In this document: positions 31,600-43,400 of the stretch, piece by piece
How the letters are laid out: each line of letters begins with the position of its first letter
Position numbering within the stretch: the stretch's first letter is position 1
Origin: Capitulum mitella
Lineage: Eukaryota > Arthropoda > Thecostraca > Pollicipedomorpha > Pollicipedidae
Direction of reading: 5' to 3'
Assembly: GCA_030062745.1 (NCBI GenBank)
Contig: CP099840.1
Location: 29,019,006 to 29,083,005 of the forward strand
DNA length: 64,000 nucleotides
Notes under the pieces: generated by a model
What the model was told of the DNA's origin: nothing
Seen by the model: the letters and a program-made list of their open reading frames with translations, nothing else
Databases searched by the model: none
Position numbers and translations under genes: made by a program

Positions 31600-34500
31600 T
31601 GGGTCATAAAAACTTCATTAACCTCCCCTTCTGCAGCAGGGTTGGTTAGCACAATCTTCCCCTGAGCTCTTTTTTTCCAAAATGCTCCATATCGACTGCA
31701 GCAAACACTCCAAATGGATGATTTAAGAATATTAGCTGGATAATTCACTGACTTATGACCTATTCTTCAGGAAACATCACTGGGAAATCACAATATGGCT
31801 ACAGCTGCCATCAGACAGTACATGTTTTCAGTTTTTGTGTCCTTTTATTAGTCCTAATCAGCCTTATGTATGGGTCTTGCCCATGGTGTCAGTGACCCTG
31901 TGACCTCCACATTTACATCATATCATGGGTCAAGGTACTCTTAGGCCAAAATTTTGATCAGGTCACCAAACTTCTTTGAGCCTGTGTTGATCTCAGAAGG
32001 TCATTGATTTCAGGTCTTAATTAGAAGCTGTTTTGGCCCTTCAAAAGTGTGAATGGGTTATGTCCCATATAGTCTCAGGGAAACTAGCATCCTGTGGCAT
32101 GATGTAGGTTGTCTGTAAGACCATTGTGTGACTTTAAGGGCCAAACAGGACATTATCAGGCAGTAAAACAATAGATACAACTGCTATGTTTTATTATATA
32201 TATATCAGTAATGAGAAAACATTACTGATTCTCTGATACAGCATACCACACTCAGAAATGGTTGGGGATTGTACTAAAATGTGTTGAATAAATGCTGTGG
32301 AAGGTTGTCCTATGTTGACTACTGGCAGGGATTGAGATTTACTACATTACCCATTTGATCATTTTTTAATCTGCCTTCTAAAAGTGCAAAGATATATCCA
32401 ACCATACTGGATAAGAAATAAAATATTTGAAAGTTCAAATGCAAATTACAACTTAAGTCATTGGCTAAGTAGATAATCAGCAGCACATGATATAAACCAT
32501 GATGGAAGATAAACAGCAATAAACTTACCCCAAAGTCTAGATTGCATTACCCAATTTTACTTAAGCTAATCCAAAACTATTACTGCAGTTACTGTAGGCC
32601 ATGCAAAGCATTTTCAGTTATGCTAGTCATGTCAGTCAAAGGATACTCTCACCAAATATATGAAAGAATATGAGGTGATGATGGTATCATATTACAAATA
32701 ATTACATAATACAATGCAAACTTGGAAGTGTGATTAGGCCTGTGAATGAAATGCTAGGCAAAATGATTTGCAAATGAGCTTTATGAAGTGGCAGGGTGGC
32801 CACATGAAGTGGCCACATGCATCAGTGATGAGGTATATGGATGTGAGTTCATACTAACTTTGCACTGTGTGCTCTGTTTAGAGATCAAAGACTGTGCAGC
32901 AAACTATGCACAGTGCAAGCTCTGATTCTTAAATGTTCCAGCAGAATATCTGTATTAAATTTACAAAGAAGGGGGAAAGAATATTGCATATGGGAAAAAT
33001 ATTCCTCATGAAATATGCTTCTTTATGAAATGAGGATTTTTGATGCACTGGAACATTGGATAAGAGATGCACCACTTATACACCAGTGCAAAATAGTAGG
33101 AAATTGTTTTCATGGTGATACTATACTTTTTCATCTTTTTACAGACCACTTTTGCTACACATATGATACAGAAGAGCTCATAAACTTTCCTATGAGAGCA
33201 AGAAATGGTGACACAACCAGTATGGTTTTCAAAGGAAATGGAATTATGTTTCACTGTAAGCAAACGTGATCAGAACGGACAGCACCATCTTGTTTGCACT
33301 GCCTTGGCTCCAAGGATGCCCTATGTACTGCATGGGCAACATTGCACTGAAGGTGCAACCCAGTGCTGGAGGCACAGTATAGGATACTAGAGGCCATAGG
33401 CTGATTAAGGGTGCAATTGGACTTGGCTCCATCCAACAGAGGTTAGGGCATGCAACTAAATAGGTAAGGTTGGGTTAGGTTAGGTTAGGTTAGGTTATGT
33501 TAGGCTAGGCTAGGCTAGGCTAGGCTAGGCTAGGTTAAGGTTAGGGTTAGGGTTAGGGTTAGGGTTCAATTAGGTGAGGTTAGGTTGGGTTAGTTATCTT
33601 TTTTACTATTCATTAGGTTAGGCTACACCAATCACATCATTAGGCCCAAAATACTTTCATCTTCGGAATTGCCTTTTTGACTTTGTTACTGTAGAATCGC
33701 AGCAGGAGCCAAAACAGACAAGTCACACAGTGGTCAGCAATGAAGGGTGCTGAAATCACATTATGCAGCAACCAAGTCACAAGTATTTAACTTAGAACCA
33801 TTTGCTGTCTGATTTTTGTGCCATTTACACTGTTTTCATCACCTGGTGAGAATTTCATGTATGGCCATTTCCACAGAGCATTAAGTGTTTTTAAAACATT
33901 TTATGCCTACTCATATTGAAATGACAATTATTTTCTCTCACCCTGCCAAAAGTAGGATTCTAGAAATGTAATGTTTCTTCTCTAAAATTGAAAAATCCTG
34001 TGAATTTAAAAAAAACTACAGTTTAAAAGGAAAATAGTCATCTTCATTTCGGCTCTTCAGTACATTCTTAACATCGCGTACCTGAAAGTCCATAATTGGC
34101 ACCGGAAACAACAGCCAAAACCCCCACTTCAAAAGGTGACCAAGCAACTGCATAACAATGTTGTCCTTGGAACTTATATTGAGCCAAAGGCTGGTACATG
34201 GTAAGAAAATTATGCTGCCTACAAACAAAAGCGTTCTAGGTGGAATCAGATTAAGGTCTTCAGCAGCGAGATATAACGTTTATTTAAGCAAAAGGAAACT
34301 TTTCAGCAAAGAACATTTCACATGTTTAAAACCTTTTAATCATTATTATCGGCTGCTTATATTATTGTCTTGACTGAGTCATAATTGTACAAGATATTTC
34401 TTTGCAGTCGGCTGACTAAGTTGTGAACTAAGCTGAAATAGCTGTCTATATGTAAAAAAGTCCATTTTTAACACCACAATCTAGGAAAAGAATTGCATGT

Positions 34501-36620
34501 AGCCAGTCAATCAACTCAAAAATACCTCATCAAGTGTAAATATCAAGCAAAAAAATCAAGTATAAATACCTCATCATAAATAGCGAGCGATTGTGCGGTT
34601 ATTCAGTACCGGTCTTCACTAAGTCAGCGGTTTGCTAGTCTGCTAGGAAGCCATTCTTGACGCAATTGTGACATTTATTAACCATTCATTGCGTATAAAG
34701 GAAAATCATCAGCAAACTTTTCCAGTCCGCCGTGCACTGCGAGTGAGGTGGGAGGCGCCGGCAGTCGTAGCATCATCTAGTATCAGAGTTTGTTTATTGA
34801 TGGCAAGTTTGCTTTTTTCGTGTCCATTGTCGATCAGCTTCTTCTCCACGTGAATTCTGTGTGATTTACATCACCAGGTAAGAAAAGTAACCGAGGAATG
34901 TATTCGGAGTTCACTTGAAGCACCACATCGTGCCGTGATTTTGATGGCCAGAAAATTGGGTTGAGGATTGAAGTCTTCTGAAGTGCAGTTTTCTGATGTA
35001 TCTGTATCAGGTGAAGTTGCATTGACTCCCTCAAATGTCTGAAATCCCCCCTAAATCTGAAAATATTTATATGATTCCAAACTGTGCAAGAGATTTGCTT
35101 GCTATGGGACAAGGCTTATTTTGCCATATGATATTATGTGCATAAAGATTGCTTTGTAATACTGAGTAATTCAGCCTTCACTGCTACTGTCCTATTGTTA
35201 CAGAACACTCTGCATAGCAGTATTCCCATACAGAAGCATCTCTTTGTCAGCAGTATGTTTATGATATCAGCCTCTGAACTGTTTAGTGACATGATACACC
35301 TAAAAGATATATCACAAATATGTTTCATTAAAATCTCCTGACTTGAGTTAATTAATTAAGTTAATTCATGTAATTGTAACCATAATTGGCATGTTTATGT
35401 GCTTGCAACATCCACCTCAGCTTATTGTGTAAATATCCCTCCCCCTACTTAGATGGCATATTCCTGTAGTTACTTTTTTATTGCTCAGTCAGTGATTAGA
35501 AGCCATTTTGTAATTGCTGGGGTTTTCCATGGAAATACTCTATTTAATGTATTTCATGTATACTGTGTTATTATGTAATGTATGGTAAACATAACCAGAA
35601 AACACAACAACCAGAAAAAAAATCCTTTAGCTTCTCAGAAAACTAGGCAATGCTGATGCATGCTTGACAATGCCTTTGCAGTTTTCACAATCCTAGAGCA
35701 AAAGTTTGATGAGCAAATGTTTTGGAGGAGGGAATGGTGGAGCCAAAGGCAAAAACAGATGCACTGTTTGTTTTAATTTTTTGTTTTTTTTGCATCATGA
35801 TCATCCTTTTACTGTTTACTATCTGAACCTTTCAGGTCATACTTTTTGAAATAGTTTTAAATAGCACCTTAGTTTGATTTCACTAGGTGACTTTTGTGGT
35901 CCAGTGTATAATGGCAGTCCAGCAGTGCCAGCAGCCAGTCAGATACCATAAAGAAAAAAATGATGCCTCCTTTAGGAAACTGGTGAATTTTCGTACATAT
36001 TCTTCTTCTGTATTATGCCAAATTTTCATAATTTTACTTTCCTCAGGGGTAGAGCCAGACCAAGTTTTTGGGAGGCACCTCAGACTATTTTGGCACTGTT
36101 GAAGGTAAAACAAAAATGGCTGCCAAAAATAGGGTTTCTAAAGATGTAACTTGATGTCATATGAACATGAAGGTAAATAACTGGGCAATCATACAAAAAT
36201 ATTTGTGTTGATTTGAGATGTGTTCACAACATCAGGTGAAGGCAAAATCAAAATTTGGTTTTATGTAGACATTTTTGACAGTAATTTTCAAAATGCAAAA
36301 TCCAGAACATCTTTCATGCAACATAATTCCCTCTTCTTGTGTTCCAGGTTTTAGACTTATATCAGGCAGGATCACAGAGTTGTGACTTAAAATGTCCATG
36401 CATGTTGGCGTAAAATGACCTCAGTAGTCAGCATGCCAGAAAACACCACTAAGCAACAACAACAACAAAGTCTGTGCATGTTCCCAATAGCAAGAGGGCC
36501 ATAAACTGGACTTTTAGAATTACAGTCAGTTCAAATGACTGGAAACGTTTGGAACACTATGAAATGAAATGAATGCTATTCCATGGCAATCCGAGGTCAT
36601 GTGAGGTCATTTAAGTCCAA
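31600..36620. other. AT-rich, CpG-depleted block
   Basis: Most 60-base lines here have no CpG, especially 31.6-33.2 kb and 35.3-36.6 kb, whereas flanking DNA averages several per line. No gene, RT or transposase motif was recognised and no ORF exceeds about 90 codons. A more typical stretch lies at about 33.65-34.85 kb. The block may be an intron of PEX7 or intergenic DNA, since the PEX7 first exon was not found. Confidence 0.75.
33464..33600 (+). repeat. Interstitial telomere-like tract with TTAGG, CTAGG and TTAGGG units
   Basis: GGTTAGGTTAGGTTAGGTTA (about 33474-33500) is followed by about eight GGCTA units, then four TTAGGG units (about 33539-33566), then degenerate GGTTA words to 33600. 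Arthropod telomeres are normally TTAGG; the hexamer block is unexpected. Confidence 0.9.
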
Positions 36621-37459
36621 AAATTGTAGGTTGACTTGATGAGCATGCGACCAAGACAGTTCGTCTTTTTCAGGTTCCTGGCGCCAGCTGTCAACATAAT
36701 GCAAAAAATGCAATACAGTTTGTACTTGTTAGATACTACGTGATGAGTGAAACCTATAGAAGTAATTTTAACTTTTATATGAATTCAGTTTCCAATAGAA
36801 TTTCCTCATTTTCCAAGTCATGTGAACGCCCCTGATTTTCTCAGAACGTCACACCATGGGTCAGTGGGAAAAGTCCGATCAATCAGCCCGCGATTCATGC
36901 CAGTTGCATCAAAATCGGTCCGTAAATAGCGGAGTTATAACAAGTAATGATACCCCGTTTTTTACTTTATCCCTCTGTATCCAGCCCTTTTAACAATTTC
37001 AAACCTTTTTTATAAGAACGTACTTGACGTCATGACCGAAGAAATCGAACGGGCAGTTCTCGGAATGTCATTGAGGGCTGGATAGCCCCCCCCCCCCCAT
37101 ATGGGTTTGCGCCCTTGCGCTATGGCTACGGAAATCGGGGTAAAGAATAAATATCATCACCAGAATGTACCAAGAATGGTCCCTCCGACGATTTAGTCAG
37201 TGTTGTCCACACCACTGTTGTCGCGACAACGGTAGTTGCATCATATGTCATGATCCTGAAATGTTTCTAGGCTTTTGGGTTCTTATTTGCTCATGTGTGA
37301 GAAAGAAAGAATCGGCCACTGTTCTTCTGCTGTAGCCCTGCATTTAAATCGGTTTAGCAATATTTTCTGCACATGACCTTTGTTCCGCTTGCATGGTTCT
37401 AATCTCACGATATAACATGGCATTGTTTTGTATCTTACGTCAGTCGCACTGTACTTAGT

Positions 37460-37589
37460 CAGGGGCGAAGCCAGGGTTTTCTTAAGAGGGGGGATGTCAG
37501 TGAAAACTGAAATCATACGAAAACCGCCTGCTGGGAAGACGATGTGCGATGGTTTTCACTAAAGAATGGGGCCTCTGGTTGCGCCGGTG
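37460..37589 (+). mobile_element. hAT-like MITE, family A, second copy
   Basis: The copy starts CAGGGGCGAAGCCAGGGTTT and shares CTGAAATCATACGAAA, CCGGGAAGACGA-like and CGATGGTTTTC segments in the same order as the copy at 10318. Its end, GGTTGCGCCGGTG, is an imperfect inverse of the start. Flanks TACTTAGT and TACACACT agree at 5 of 8 positions, so this looks older. Confidence 0.65.
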
Positions 37590-38334
37590 TACACACTGGG
37601 TGCACTGGCCCCACTTTCAGCTTTTTTCTTGACGTATCCATCTCTTCATTTCGGCACACGTACCAGAAATGCACATTACATCTGCGTCCTGTACAACTAT
37701 ATGCAGTGCTGAAAGCATCGCACCTTCCCTTCCATCTCGGCCCGCAGCAGTCACGTGGCCGGGGGGGGGGCACGGCTGGCGCCCGCCTGGCGGGAATCCC
37801 CGCCCGGGCCGGGGACTGCGGCGATCCCACGGCAGAGCCGCCGCTACCCCGACCGGAGCCGCCGGCACTGGCCGCCAGACCCCGAACAACGAAACGTTTC
37901 ACTCCTCAACGTTTGCGTCTGATGCATCTTTCTGCAGTATGGCACGCACGTCACCCCATTCCTCGCAATATTTATTGGTATGGATTGCAATCTGGCAACT
38001 TGAATCTCATTCACGGTTATCACTTATAGTGTGTTTTGGAGAAGTATTATATTTCGGTTACAGTTTCTTCTTCGTACTTGAACTACCACTAAGTGTCGGA
38101 TGTGATGATCAGTGTTCTTAGTCTGTTTTCCTACTTGGGAAAGAAACATTGGAGGATCTGTAACTAGTTCGAATGTATATTTGCAGTGAAGGCAATTTCG
38201 TACGTGGTTAATGAAGTCTTCAGTTTTGGGACAACATCGTAGGAGATGAAGGACATCTAATATGAAATTACGCATGGACAGCTCCACGATTATTGCACAT
38301 TAAGCCTAGCACACAAGGTACTCGGGTGTGGAGA

Positions 38335-38425
38335 GCCGGCATCACTAGCAGCCGTGTTCCAGCTGAATAGTGCGATGCGATAACGAAACACGAGGCAAGA
38401 CCGGTTGTTTCGAGTCCCACGCTTC
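38335..38425 (+). repeat. Possible tRNA-like SINE fragment
   Basis: TTGTTTCGAGTCCCAC is close to a pol III B box, and CACTAGCAGCCGTGTTCCAG could be an A-box region. The evidence is weak. Confidence 0.2.
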
Positions 38426-38494
38426 GTGACAGAGGCTGGAAGGCGGCGTTTCAGTGTCATAATGCCTACTCTCGGCCTTATGACGATGAAATGT

Positions 38495-38540
38495 TGTCAG
38501 TTCGGCGGAAAGCCGGATTTGGCTTCCCGCCGAACTGACA
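38495..38540. repeat. Inverted repeat, 20-bp arms with one mismatch
   Basis: TGTCAGTTCGGCGG-A-AAGCC and GGCTT-C-CCGCCGAACTGACA flank GGATTT. Confidence 0.85.
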
Positions 38541-40331
38541 GCGATGCGGCAGCAGAAATTCGCACGAAATTTGAAACAGATGTTGTTCACTCGATGACGG
38601 ATTTGTGATTGCTTTTATGGTGTATACGCACGACGTGTTTGTGTGTTTGTGTGTCCGTGTGCTTTTTCACCTTGCGTTAGTTTGAGTCGTCTAAGCCACT
38701 GTGTCAAGTGGACAACCCCACGAGTCATACAATACGATACAACACAATACACCATGAAGTCGTATATGCTGCTTTGAGGTGGAATTTGTTTTCAGGCCAA
38801 TCATATAGTTATTTACTAAGGCTGGCCGTTTGCTCCGTTAAGCAAGATTGCTAGGCCCTTCTGCACTCCATAGGTTGTACTGAGACCAGTTTCGAGTCAC
38901 TCAGGTTTCCGGATCTAATAGTAAGTCCTGAGAAAAAAAGGCAACATGTATTCCCTTTTACACTCCTGCGCTAGACGGGTATCCCATGCAATGCACAACC
39001 AAGCGTCACAATAGTCCCTTTTGATCTGTAATCTTGTGAACGTGACACGTGTTGTATACTGTTGCACGCGCATGATGCCTTGCGATTTGGCGTTTAATTC
39101 CCTTCGGGACGATACGCATTTCGAGTCGCTATGGCGTTTGGTTCTCTATGTTCTCAGGTTCTCAGGTTGCTGGAACGATGACCGCTTTGATAACAAAAAA
39201 TGGCCGTTTTTTACGCAGCGGATCCCAAGTATTGGGCCTTGCGTGCGTCAGTAGGCCTGTTTGACAGTAGATTTAGCCGAAGGCTGCAGCCAGTAAACGA
39301 TTCTTTTTTTGCGAAAATCCGAATCTAGACTTGCAGGACTGCACGAAAGGCGGATTGTAACCGTACCGCACTAAAATGGGTCATATTTTGACTGGATATG
39401 GCGCACAAAAGAACGGGCTACATATCCTTGTAATTTTCATTGCAAAATGTGGACGGCCTCGCTATGGTATTGAAGTGGAATCGATAAACGGCTCGGGTAT
39501 GACTGCATTGTACCCTTCCAGGCGGTGTGGAACCCAAACCGTGAACTAGAGCCGTTTGCTGGGATTACAAACCAAAGACGGTACGCGAAGTTAGAACGTG
39601 GCGCTTTTCCAAGTCTCTGCGATCTCGGGGTCGCCAGCATCACATTCAGACCTAAGTAACGTTCAGAAACGGTTTTTTACACTGCCACCGCGTGCACGTG
39701 GCACCTGCCGCGAGCACTGAAACTCGGTGTGCACCGCGCGGCCGCCGTTCACCTCTCGTTCTGTGTTGATGCGTTTCGAGTCGATGCGACCCGTGGTCTC
39801 CGAGGAAGGTCGCTGAAACGATGATTAACGTTGTTGGTGATTCTCGTTAACGTGTTACCCCTGCGGGTTAAAAATTCTTGGAACGCGCATCACGCGTCAG
39901 TGAAGGGCCGCAGCGCAACGAAAAATGGCCCGTACACTGCAGAGCGCAAATCCTTTGGAACGGTCCGCACGTTTGGACCCTTGATCACAGCTCATATTTG
40001 TTGACAGAAAAGTAGGCAGACACACTCAGCTCAAATAGTATATAGATTTCAGTCGAAGCTTTGCGGAAAAGACATTTGTTTAGTTTTTGGTATCGTAAAG
40101 GAACATACGACACAGGCCACGGGTGCGAACATCATTAAGACTGCAGGAGACCATGCGGGAGGTTTTTGCTCTTTTCAGGTGTCAACGAGAACGACTTTGA
40201 GCGCTTTCTTGGCACATGGACCTGCACTGGCTACGGGTTGCTCCTCTTGCTAAAAAAACATCCTTCCTGTCGGCTGCAGGAATACATGGCGTTTCCATCG
40301 TTCCAGGCGTCCAGCGCAGTCGCCTGGCACC

Positions 40332-40456
40332 ATGTTCAAGTCGAAGGCGTTCAGGAAGAGGAAGAGGGAGGTGGGCACGGTCACGTCCTGGATCGAGTCG
40401 ACGTTCTCACGTCGAGACTGCTCTCGCTTTCTGCCCAGCGTCAAGGACAACAGCAG
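40332..40456 (+). CDS. TRPM coding exon 1 (start codon to SVKDNSR)
   Basis: The exon encodes [20 protein letters not shown] then [20 protein letters not shown] and S, and ends AGCAG|GTGGGT. The SWIE-x-TF-x-R-x-C...P-x(2)-KD pattern is the TRPM N-terminal signature. A possible acceptor CTTTTCAG lies about 150 bases upstream, so a 5' UTR intron is possible. A CpG-rich island (about 40540-40860) follows immediately, as expected near a promoter. Confidence 0.82.
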
Positions 40457-43400
40457 GTGGGTCGGCTTGTGCCGCGCGCGGTTCGAATGTGCGGCGAGCA
40501 CGCGGTGTGACCGCCGGCGGGTCGTGGGCCTGGGCGAAGTCGGTCGGCCGTGTTCGCAGATCTGACCCCGTCAGACGGTAACTGCGGCCGGGCTCGGACG
40601 CTGCGGCGCGCTCCGGCGGCCGGGGAAGCGGATCATGAAGCCGTTTCAGGCGCGCACCGGCCGGAGCCGGCTCAGCCGCCTGCGAGCTTCCGGCTCTTCC
40701 AGCCATTCTCAGTGGCCATTTGGGCTGGACATGGCGACCGCACGTGCCCCGGCGACCTGATGGAGCTTCAGAGCAGAGCCTCGGCGGAACGGCGGCCCCT
40801 CGTCGGCTGTCACGGAGGCCGGAGCTGATTGGGTGTCGCACGTGAACCAGTGCGGTAAGGCCGTGAACTTTGCGGCCTGTAGACCGGGAGGCCTTTGATT
40901 CGGCCGGGAAATGCGCTGATTCGAGTCGCGTCTGGTGCCTCAGGAATCGACACGTTCCGCAGAAGGCACGATGTGGTCTGCGTAATAAAGCTCGGACGCC
41001 CTCCGGGCTCGTGCGGTCGACGTACGCGAACATATTGCATTTGGAACGTCTCGCGGCAGTCGTGAGCAGAATTCCGGCCTCCGGAGTCGACGGCGGTTTG
41101 TCATTGTCTCCGCACTGCCATGACCTGCTCAGATAATGCATTACCTGCTAGGTTCGTGGGTCTAACCTATTTGTCATCGGTCTTAGAGCGATGGTATGCG
41201 ACACGGACAAGCACAGCGATCAGTTGTGGGAGCTACTGGGACACAAGCTACTGGGAGTGTTTCATCTATTTGTTTTGGCCTCGATGACTTACGAACGGCA
41301 AAGGCCAACAACCCCGAATTTCCTCTGCCCTTGTCTAACCAACACAGCTATCTTTTGCCCAAATTGATCAGTCTGTCATATGTCATATGCGCTGTACGTG
41401 TTTGGTCAGATGTATGGTAGAAACTGAATCATGGATGCGGTTTTCAGGTGGTGCTAGGAAATTAGGACTCCCGCATCTGCCGTTTTTTTTCGGACAGGAC
41501 TTGCAGAAGCTCATCAGAGATGACGTCGTAAACACCAAGTATCGAGCCACTGAAGTGACAAGTGACCTTAAGTGAGGTCACGGGGGCTGATTTGCCAGCT
41601 TCGCACGATGTTGCTCGATTCTCTTTTACAAGGCAAATGTGGCTCTAGGAATCAAAATATTGTACACAGAGCTTCTCGTAAAATTGTCCACTAGCTACAT
41701 GTCAAATGTAAAATATAAGGTCTTGATCTCATTTTATCTTCTTAAGTATATTGATTTCAGGGATTTGTTGCAAAATATGACTTGCGGGGCAAAGTAGGTT
41801 ATTTTGATATACCGGCAATTTGTGGCTTTGAACTGATCTGTGACGTCGTCATTCATCTTGATGTCAACAGAACGGTTTCAGATGGAGTTTCATGGCGACG
41901 GGTTATCGACTGCAGCTTGAGTTTGATATAATCATACTGGTTTGAGATAGTCAGGTGACGGGAAAATGTCCACAGTAACCGGAGGGTGGCGAGAAACACC
42001 TCAGTCATTGCGGACCAATGAACTGACGAACGTTCTTCTCCTCACATAGTTATGTTTATGTTAATGTGTATTTTTGGTCATTACTTTCCATGTGTGTTTT
42101 CAGAAATTATGAGATTTCCTTGGACGATGGGCAGCATTTCAGTCGGTTTTAAATTATGTTTGACACTTGCCGGTTTCATGGGGCTCAAATCGGCTTAAAT
42201 ATGGCACAGATGAACTGAAGTGAACTCCACACAAAAAAATTCAGCACATTAAATTAGCCTTGATTGGTATTGAATAGATAGTCTTACATATTACGCAGTA
42301 CGTCTTAGATTCCCACTAATGAGATTTGATTTTAACCGGTGTGGGATCGCTTTACATATGTTTATCTCAAAGTGACCTCTATTTTAGACAAATGACGCAG
42401 CTCATGTGGTTAGTTTTGCCAGAATCCCATTATGCCGGGTATACGTACATAATGGTACGCCACCAGTGCATTGTCATGAATGTTATTATTTAAATTATGA
42501 CCGATAGCAGCAATTCGGCTGCTACTGGTCACCGCTACCGCGGTTACTTATAAGTAACCACCACAGAACTGGCTATCAGCTGTTAACCCCCGCGAGTTGA
42601 TACAACCCGTACTTGCTCTATTTTCGCAAGTTGCCCGAAAACGACTAACGCGATGACCCTGAAATCTTTCGCAGCTGCGTTCGGAACGTTTTTACGTACT
42701 GCCTGGAAATGTGAGACCAATAACATGGCAGGTTGTGGAGCTGGGGCCACGTTCTCGAAGCCATGCCATGGAGAAATCGTGATCTGTTACAGCCATTCGT
42801 CGTACAGTAAAGCCTTAGACATTTTACGGTACTTAGTCTCGCTCATTTGTATGCAAAGGTTTACGTTCTCTGCACCTGCGTCCGGATTTAAGTCAGGATC
42901 ATCGTTGGTCAGTCACGGATTGAGCTCGTCGACCTTTTTTGACCTGAGGGCCCATATGGGCCATGAAGTAATCAGTAGCTCCGAATGTTATAGTAACAGT
43001 AGTTTCAGTTCCCTTTCATCGTCCGTAATCGTCCTGAAGCCCTCAAAAACATCGTGTTGAGTACATCCCATTTGGTCGAGTGGAAACCAAAATCGACTGA
43101 CGTGGTCTGTTTTGAGGTAACTTCTAAGATCCCCGCCTGATCTGAAAGAATCAAATTTGGTATCATTTTAAAGCCAAAATAATAAGCTACCCCCTTGTTT
43201 TGTGTCATTGCTCCGTCATGTCAGGTTTGAAAATGGCTAGGACAGGCTACCCCCTCCCATTTTCTGTCAGAAGTGGCCAGATAGCGTATATGAACGCGGG
43301 TAGTGTTGGGTTTTGTGACACAATGTTGCAGCAACATTTCAGATGTTATACATTTGAAAGTGGATAACGGTGTGTATGTTCAAAGCAGTGGCAGTGACTC

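Larger units (their letters stand above)
36621..40331. other. Region between the CpG-poor block and TRPM exon 1
   Basis: It contains a family A MITE, a small GC-rich patch (37740-37880) and a 20-bp stem-loop. The first exon of PEX7 could lie here or in 31.4-36.6 kb, which would make PEX7 and TRPM divergent neighbours, but no match to the PEX7 N-terminus was found. Confidence 0.5.

Noticed and set aside
40180-40260. GVNENDFERFLGTWTCTG after a CTTTTCAG acceptor, considered as another exon
   Set aside because: No family match could be established and the frame does not continue into the TRPM start; possibly 5' UTR.
40407-41141. Minus-strand open frame of 244 codons opposite TRPM exon 1
   Set aside because: Explained by GC-rich composition and partly antisense to a conserved TRPM exon; no recognisable protein.
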